In this document: one piece after another, positions 15,622 through 19,211 of the stretch
Layout: every line of letters starts with the position of its first letter
How positions within the stretch are numbered: position 1 is the first letter of the stretch
Assembly: GCA_035762175.1 (NCBI GenBank)
Contig: DASTPP010000101.1
Span: 1-19,211, forward strand
Length of the DNA stretch: 19,211 bases
Source: DASTPP01 sp035762175
GTDB taxonomy: Bacteria > Myxococcota_A > Polyangia > Polyangiales > Polyangiaceae
Direction: 5' to 3'
Program-made: the position numbers and the translations under genes
The notes under the pieces: model-generated
Told to the model about the DNA's origin: nothing
The model's database searches: none
What the model saw: only the letters and a program-made list of their open reading frames with translations

Positions 15622-16443
15622 TCACTCGGCGTTGGCGGTGGCGCGGGGGAGCAAGGGCAGGCGGTGGCTGCGCTCGCTGCGGCCCGAGGGGTTGTGGGCC
15701 AGGCTGGGGATCTCGCCCGTCTCGACCAGGCTCTTGAACCGGCGCAGCGCGGCGGCCACCAGCGCGTCGACCGGCGCCGTCAGCAGCCTGGCCAGCGCGT
15801 TGCCCACCACGCCCCCGGGCGGGTCGAAGCGCAGCAGCACGGTCACCTCGGTGCCCCAGTCGGCCGGCGCCTTGCGGAAGCTCACCGCACCCTCGCTGCT
15901 CACCTTGGCCTCGGGCACCGACCGCCAGCGCAGCAGCTCACCCGGGCGATCCTCGATGATCTCGGCGTCCCACTCGAGGCGCTTGCCCATCGGGCCTGGC
16001 ATCGACCAGCGCAGCCCCGCGCTGGTCAGCGCCACGTCAGCGATGTGCCCCAAGATCTGCTTCAGCTTCTCCGGGTCGCGCCACGTCTCGTACAGCTCTT
16101 GCGGCGCCATGCCGATCGTCACCGTGGCCTGCGCCTGCGGCGGCGGCATCAGCTGCCTCGCCACCGGCACGTCGACCTCGCTGTTCACGCCCAGCGCGCG
16201 GTAGAGCTGGCAGCGACCGGTCACGCCCCGGTGCACCAGCGTGCCCCCGGCCAGCAGCGCCAGGGCCGACTCGCGCAGCGTCCGCGGCCTCAGGCCATAG
16301 ACGACCAGCGCGCCGCCCAGCAGCGTCGACACCAGGCGCTCGGTCTGGTTCACGTTCACCCGGGGGCGCTCGCGCTCCCGGTCGGCGGCCCTCGGCGCAG
16401 GCCCCCGCGCCCTCGCAGGCGAGATGCTTTGTGCTCCCATCAT
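15622..16443 (-). CDS. Membrane-linked SRPBCC (START/cyclase-like) protein
   Basis: The protein has 273 residues. An Arg-rich N-terminus is followed by two hydrophobic helices (LVSTLLGGALVVYGLRP and ALALLAGGTLVHRGVTG, residues about 37-73) that resemble a DUF2892-type membrane hairpin. Residues about 105-245 read as an SRPBCC hydrophobic-ligand-binding fold: QATVTIGMAPQELYETWRDP, LKQILGHIADV, WDAEIIEDRPGELLRWRSVP, GTEVTVLLRFDPPGG, and a long C-terminal helix. Such proteins bind lipids or polyketide-like compounds at the membrane. The start at 16443 has GGAG 11 nt upstream; a second ATG follows directly. The gene is first in an operon with the zinc dehydrogenase, which suggests the pair handles one hydrophobic substrate. 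Confidence 0.8.
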   Translation of the reverse strand: MMGAQSISPARARGPAPRAADRERERPRVNVNQTERLVSTLLGGALVVYGLRPRTLRESALALLAGGTLVHRGVTGRCQLYRALGVNSEVDVPVARQLMPPPQAQATVTIGMAPQELYETWRDPEKLKQILGHIADVALTSAGLRWSMPGPMGKRLEWDAEIIEDRPGELLRWRSVPEAKVSSEGAVSFRKAPADWGTEVTVLLRFDPPGGVVGNALARLLTAPVDALVAAALRRFKSLVETGEIPSLAHNPSGRSERSHRLPLLPRATANAE

Positions 16444-16490
16444 TGTGCTTGTTCTCCGTGGTGGTGGGTCGTTGGGACGCCCTCGCGGGG

Positions 16491-16506
16491 TGCAACGATG
16501 AGGCCA
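16491..16506 (-). promoter_or_regulatory. Candidate sigma-54 promoter of the SRPBCC-dehydrogenase operon
   Basis: Minus strand reads TGGCCT-CATCG-TTGCA. TGGC and TTGCA match the consensus and the GG-to-GC spacing is the required 12 nt; two bases of the -24 box differ (CT for AC). The predicted start at about 16481 leaves a 38-nt leader that contains the ribosome site of the SRPBCC gene at 16443. Confidence 0.5.
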
Positions 16507-16682
16507 CGGGACCTACCTCGCCCGCGTGGGCCAGGCCCGAGCGGGCATCAGGACAACTTGCCCCAGCCCCCCCCGCGCCGGGGCGAACATGAGGCCGGAT
16601 GCCCCGGCCGAGCACAGGCCCATCCGCGCAGGGGCGCCGAGGCGACGGCGGCGAAGCTCTCCTCGCGGTGCGAGAGTTTTCT

Positions 16683-16805
16683 CGGCATTTGGCGCCGATT
16701 TCCAGCGACCGCGGAAAGGACGCCAGGCCCGGCCCTCGCGCCGACCCGAGCGGGCCGGCCCGACGCGCGCGAGCGCCCGGCCGAGACCCGGTTGGAATAC
16801 CTAAC
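16683..16805 (+). repeat. 123-bp dispersed repeat, copy 3
   Basis: Same orientation as copies 1 and 2, nearly identical to copy 1. The left junction carries CGAGA-GTTT-TCTCG (16671-16684), a small dyad that overlaps the first bases. The right end is 30 bp from the stop of the minus-strand WYL regulator gene. Confidence 0.9.
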
Positions 16806-16835
16806 GGCCGTAGGGCCCCGCGCGCGGAGCCCCGT

Positions 16836-17630
16836 TCACCCATCTCCCTGCCCTGCTCGCCCCCGACGCCGCACGCCGCGCCCCGCTTCACGTTCCCGTC
16901 GCTCCCGGGGCGACGCGACCGTCGTCGATGGACGCGTCGCGGGTTCCTTCTCTTCCCGGAATTGCAGCGACGCGAGATAATCGGCGTAGGTGCGGCCAGG
17001 TTCGAGCGCGAACACGCCGCCCGTGTCTTCGCACCACTCGATTCGGTCGACCCGGAAGACGCGGAACTCGTTCCGGAGCTCGCACCACGCCGGGCACGTC
17101 CAGACCCGGCCCCAGTACTCCGTCTGGACCGGCCGGATGCGGCGCCACGTCAGGACGCCGTCCGGGCGGCGGTAACCGATCGCGAGGATCCGTCGTTCGG
17201 CCACCGCGCGACGGAGTGCGCTCAGCTGCTCGCGAGGCGCCGCCGCGACCGAGGAGTAGACCGCTACGCCCTCGAGCGGGCGTAGCGCCTGGCGGTCGGA
17301 CGGAAGGACGGCCGCGATCTTCCCGACGAGCCTCTCGGCCGCCTGCGCGAGCTCGGCGTCGCCCGTCTGCCTTACCACCTCGACCCCGAGGTGGAGCGCG
17401 CGCAGCTCCTCGGGCGTCAAGGTCAAGGGAGGCAGGAAGATGGGCTCGCGCAACACGTACCCGAGGCCGCGCTCGCCCTCGATCGGCACTCCGGACGCGA
17501 CGAGCGTCGCGATGTCCCGGTAGACCGTGCGCAACGAGACCTCGAGCCGCTCGGCGCTCTCGCGGCCGAGCAGGAGGCGGCCGCTGCGAAAGAGCTGCAA
17601 GATCTCGAAGAGCCGGTCGGTCCGGCGCAT
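16836..17630 (-). CDS. WYL-domain transcriptional regulator (YafY type)
   Basis: The protein has 264 residues. The N-terminal winged helix-turn-helix reads RRTDRLFEILQLFRSGRLLLG then LEVSLRTVYRDIATLVASGV (residues 1-55), the usual HTH_11-type DNA-binding part. A middle helical part (LTPEELRALHLGVEVVRQTG) leads to the WYL sensor domain at about 135-205, with ILAIGYRRPDGVLTWRRIRP and EYWGRVWTCPAWCELRNEFRVFRVDRI. The last about 30 residues are a basic low-complexity tail, longer than in typical relatives and close to repeat copy 3. The ATG follows the TAG of the upstream small gene with no gap (TAGATG), so translation is probably coupled. It likely controls its own operon and perhaps the divergent azoreductase-like gene. 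Confidence 0.88.
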   Translation of the reverse strand: MRRTDRLFEILQLFRSGRLLLGRESAERLEVSLRTVYRDIATLVASGVPIEGERGLGYVLREPIFLPPLTLTPEELRALHLGVEVVRQTGDAELAQAAERLVGKIAAVLPSDRQALRPLEGVAVYSSVAAAPREQLSALRRAVAERRILAIGYRRPDGVLTWRRIRPVQTEYWGRVWTCPAWCELRNEFRVFRVDRIEWCEDTGGVFALEPGRTYADYLASLQFREEKEPATRPSTTVASPRERREREAGRGVRRRGRAGQGDG

Positions 17631-17936
17631 CTACCCGACCGAGATCGCGAGCTCGGAATGGGCCATTGCGACGCTCGGACCGTCGATGGCGCGGACGAAC
17701 GCCCGCGCGCGCTCGTCCGTGCCGATCGCGGCGGCGGCGGCCTTCGCGTCCTCTAGGCTCGCCCACTCGACGTGTTCGATCCAAGTCCCATCGTTCTGAC
17801 GGGACAGCCGCCGGCGGAGGAAGCCCGCGCACGCCGTCATGAACGCCGTCGCCCGCTCGGCCGCCGCGAGGAACTCCGACTCGGCCACTCCGTCCTTCCC
17901 CCGGAAGGTCACCGTCTCGATAACGTGCTTCTTCAT
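17631..17936 (-). CDS. Small dimeric alpha/beta-barrel (ABM-like) protein
   Basis: The protein has 101 residues from ATG 17936 (MKKHVIETVTFRGKDGVAES), preferred because GAGG lies just before it and relatives start this way. An in-frame ATG at 17960 would add eight residues but has no ribosome site. The pattern VIETVTFRGKDGVAESEFLA, CAGFLRRRLSRQNDGTWIEHVEWASLEDAKAAAAA and ARAFVRAIDGPSVAMAHSEL fits the antibiotic-biosynthesis-monooxygenase/dimeric barrel superfamily. That group includes YgiN-type quinol monooxygenases as well as proteins with no known reaction. It is the first gene of a two-gene unit with the WYL regulator and divergent from a quinone-reductase-like gene, which fits a quinone or electrophile response. 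Confidence 0.7.
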   Translation of the reverse strand: MKKHVIETVTFRGKDGVAESEFLAAAERATAFMTACAGFLRRRLSRQNDGTWIEHVEWASLEDAKAAAAAIGTDERARAFVRAIDGPSVAMAHSELAISVG

Positions 17937-17984
17937 CTGCCTCGTCTTCGTGTGGTCCATGGCGCGACGGTAACCGCACCCAAG

Positions 17985-18072
17985 TGACAGCGTTCTGGCA
18001 GCTGAGCGCGCGCGAGCGACCCGCCTCGGTGCTCGCCGGCCCCGACGTACCGCGCGCTCCGCAACTGCCAGA
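17985..18072. promoter_or_regulatory. Candidate operator dyads in the divergent WYL-unit/azoreductase region
   Basis: TGACAG-CGTT-CTGGCA (17985-18000) is an imperfect dyad upstream of the ABM-like gene. TCTGGCAG (17994-18001) also pairs with CTGCCAGA (18065-18072) nearer the plus-strand gene. Two related sites flanking the divergent promoters are a common layout for control by a local regulator, here possibly the WYL protein. Confidence 0.35.
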
Positions 18073-18132
18073 CCGTGTCCGTTGCCCGTGGGTAGAAGGG
18101 GAAGCCTCGCTCATGCCGAAAGACACCGACCG

Positions 18133-18447
18133 ATGAATGTCCTTCACGTCGACGCCTCCGTCCGCACCGAGGGCTCGACCTCTCGCGAGCTTTCCCGCCA
18201 CTTCGTCGACGCGCTGCGAAAGTGCGTCCCCTCGCTCGGGGTCGACCGCCTCGATCTCGCGAAGGAGCCGCCCCGCCATTTCGGCGCCCTCGAGACCGCC
18301 GCGGTCTCGACCGCCGAGGCCCGACATACGGACGCGATGCGGCGCGCCATCGCCGACTCCGACGCGCTCGTGGCGCGCGTTCACGCCGCGGACGCCCTCG
18401 TAATCGGCACGCCGATCTACAACTTCGGGATGCCCCGCGCCCTTCGC
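18133..18447 (+). pseudogene. FMN-dependent NADH-azoreductase/quinone reductase, 5' half
   Basis: The ATG at 18133 opens MNVLHVDASVRTEGSTSREL, the flavodoxin-like FMN-phosphate loop (DASxRxxxSxS) of AzoR-type enzymes. It continues through SRHFVDALRKC, VDRLDLAKEPPRHFG and ADALVIGTPIYNFGMPRALR. The last segment is the conserved (P.YNFG.P..LK) flavin-contact motif at about residue 100. Intact family members have about 200 residues and go on with a WIDH/WFD-type helix; here the sequence switches at about 18447 into the complement of an IS110 transposase. The dimer and NADH-binding half is lost, so no activity is expected. Confidence 0.75.
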
Positions 18448-18708
18448 GTCGCTCTTGGGCCCGCGGCTTTGCGCCACGTGCTCGACGACGATCGTGGCGA
18501 CGTGCGGCCGCAAGATCTCGAAGAGCCAGCTCGCGTGGGTGCCCTCCTCGAGGCACAGGTGCTTGGTGCCGGCGACGTCGCGCAAGGCCTCGACGAGCGC
18601 CTGGCCGTTGGTCTCGACGACGCGATGGGTGAGCTGCTTGCCCTTGGCATCGAGCACCACGAGCGTGCAGCTTGCCGTGTGCGCGTCCAATCCGATATAT
18701 CTCTCCAT
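18448..18708 (-). pseudogene. IS110-family transposase, N-terminal fragment
   Basis: The ATG at 18708 has a strong AGGAGG site 6 nt upstream and reads MERYIGLDAHTASCTLVVLD, then LCLEEGTHASWLFEILRPHV and VVEHVAQSRGPKSDA. These are the first parts of the IS110 DEDD (RuvC-like) domain: Asp8 (GLDAH), the acidic LEEG segment, and the start of K.D. in GPKSDA. It stops being IS110-like at the junction with the azoreductase fragment. The rest of the RuvC-like domain and the serine-containing C-terminal domain are missing, about three quarters of the usual 330-400 residues. Confidence 0.8.
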
Positions 18709-18824
18709 CGGCGTCCTCCTGAGCTGGGAAGGAGTTGGTGTCCGCAACAACAACTCTTCGCTCCCAGACAGGCGGGCGCCACTTGTTGCTCCGACCCGCG
18801 TCGCTTCGAGGCAGCGCAGCCGGA

Positions 18825-18963
18825 GGCATCGCCGACGTAGAAACCGCTCCCCGAGGCCGCGCGGAGGGCGGGTCAAGGGCGCGAGCCGCGAAGCGGTCGA
18901 CGCTCTGCGTCGACCCTTGACGCGCTCGAGCACGGCCCAGGCGGACGCGACGTCGGCGATGCC
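18825..18963 (-). ncRNA. Nested palindromes upstream of IS110, possible leader/bridge RNA region
   Basis: GGCATCGCCGACGT (18825-18838) pairs perfectly with 18950-18963. Inside it, GTCAAGGG (18872-18879) pairs with CCCTTGAC (18914-18921), and GTCGACGC-TCT-GCGTCGAC (18896-18914) is a tight hairpin, so the last two are alternative partners at 18914. The block ends 117 bp before the IS110 start codon. IS110-group elements encode a structured bridge RNA in their left non-coding end, so this is a candidate; a small MITE-like palindrome is the alternative. Confidence 0.3.
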
Positions 18964-19007
18964 ACCCGCCCGTCAGGGCGGTCAGGAGGGCAGCGGCAGC
19001 GAAGGTC

Positions 19008-19046
19008 AGGAGCAGCGCCAGAGACGCCATCGACCTATGATGCCTA
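19008..19046 (+). repeat. 39-bp repeat, copy B
   Basis: Identical to 685-723 and in the same orientation, 18.3 kb away. Its last three bases (CTA) form the stop codon of the truncated oxidoreductase frame on the minus strand, so it marks a break in that gene. This fits the end of an inserted element. Confidence 0.85.
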
Positions 19047-19211
19047 TCCCTCGCCGAGCGCGGGCGGGGCCGGGGCCGGGGCGAGCTCGTCGTCGCGGAA
19101 GAGCGCGAGCTCGGCGTAGCAGCCCGGCCGGCGCACGTAGTCGAGCATGCCGAAGACGCGCTGCCCGGGCGCGAAGCGGGTGACGGCCGGGCCGACGGCC
19201 TCGACGGTGCC
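19044..19211 (-). pseudogene. MDR-type NADPH:quinone oxidoreductase, internal fragment at the window edge
   Basis: The 55 codons seen read GTVEAVGPAVTRFAPGQRVF, then GMLDYVRRPGCYAELALFRD and DELAPAPAPPALGEG, then TAG. This is the GxVxxVGxxVxxFxxGDRVFG segment of the GroES-like domain of zinc-less medium-chain reductases (quinone oxidoreductase, alginate-type relatives), about residues 60-115 of a normal 310-330. Intact proteins continue with EAAALPLVALTAWQAL and a Rossmann domain. Here the frame ends at the 39-bp repeat, so the gene is broken. The 5' part lies outside the window and may be normal. Confidence 0.7.

Noticed and set aside
16888..18933. A 681-codon minus-strand frame that contains the true IS110 start
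   Set aside because: Only 18448-18708 is transposase. The rest is a shadow of the WYL, ABM and azoreductase regions in the wrong frame.
18964..19030. Minus-strand ORF starting MASLALLLTFAAAALLTALT as a small membrane protein gene
   Set aside because: Its start lies inside the 39-bp repeat, which recurs at 685 where the frame stops at once. After about 24 codons it runs into the palindromic IS110 leader. The hydrophobic stretch is probably a by-product of GC-rich IS-end DNA, though a truncated real gene cannot be fully excluded.

Overview
The window is strongly GC-rich. Its real genes encode lipoproteins, calcium-binding-repeat and beta-propeller secreted proteins, and a sigma-54 enhancer-binding regulator. 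This mix, together with the dense load of insertion sequences, points to a myxobacterium-like genome (Myxococcota, probably Polyangia). That assignment is inferred from style and was not confirmed by a search.

Layout. 1-723: an IS66-family end running off the left edge, inserted into the 3' part of an IS3-family transposase. 819-4168 (minus): three envelope or secreted protein genes, namely a lipoprotein with a ZU5-like IPPxAL segment, a secreted protein with an exact metzincin zinc motif plus six FG-GAP/VCBS-type repeats, and a HEAT-like lipoprotein 31 bp upstream of it. 4398-10305: a graveyard of mobile DNA. It holds an IS66 remnant with an in-frame stop, an ISKra4-like transposase broken by a stop codon and by a complete IS4-family element (17-bp inverted repeats, 11-bp target duplication), an intact ISL3-family element with unusually long 53-bp arms, and the 3' end of a group II intron (RT/maturase plus domains V-VI). 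10494-16443: a probable sigma-54 regulatory unit. 16836-18447: a WYL regulator and a small monooxygenase-like gene, divergent from a truncated azoreductase-like gene. 18448-19211: the 5' half of an IS110 transposase with a foldable leader, then a truncated oxidoreductase at the right edge.

The most coherent system is at 10.5-16.5 kb. A V4R-domain sigma-54 activator (12074-13777) is divergent from an SMP-30/NHL-type propeller lipoprotein gene whose upstream DNA carries an exact -24/-12 core (TGGCAC-N5-TTGC). About 0.7 kb beyond the activator, an operon of an SRPBCC-domain protein and a zinc alcohol dehydrogenase has a second -24/-12 candidate (TGGCCT-N5-TTGCA). These genes may form one small-molecule-induced regulon.

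A second notable signal is a dispersed repeat of about 123 bp. It occurs three times in the same orientation, each time just 3' of a minus-strand gene, and two of the copies abut truncated genes. A 39-bp sequence repeated at 685 and 19008 is best explained as the end of an insertion sequence.
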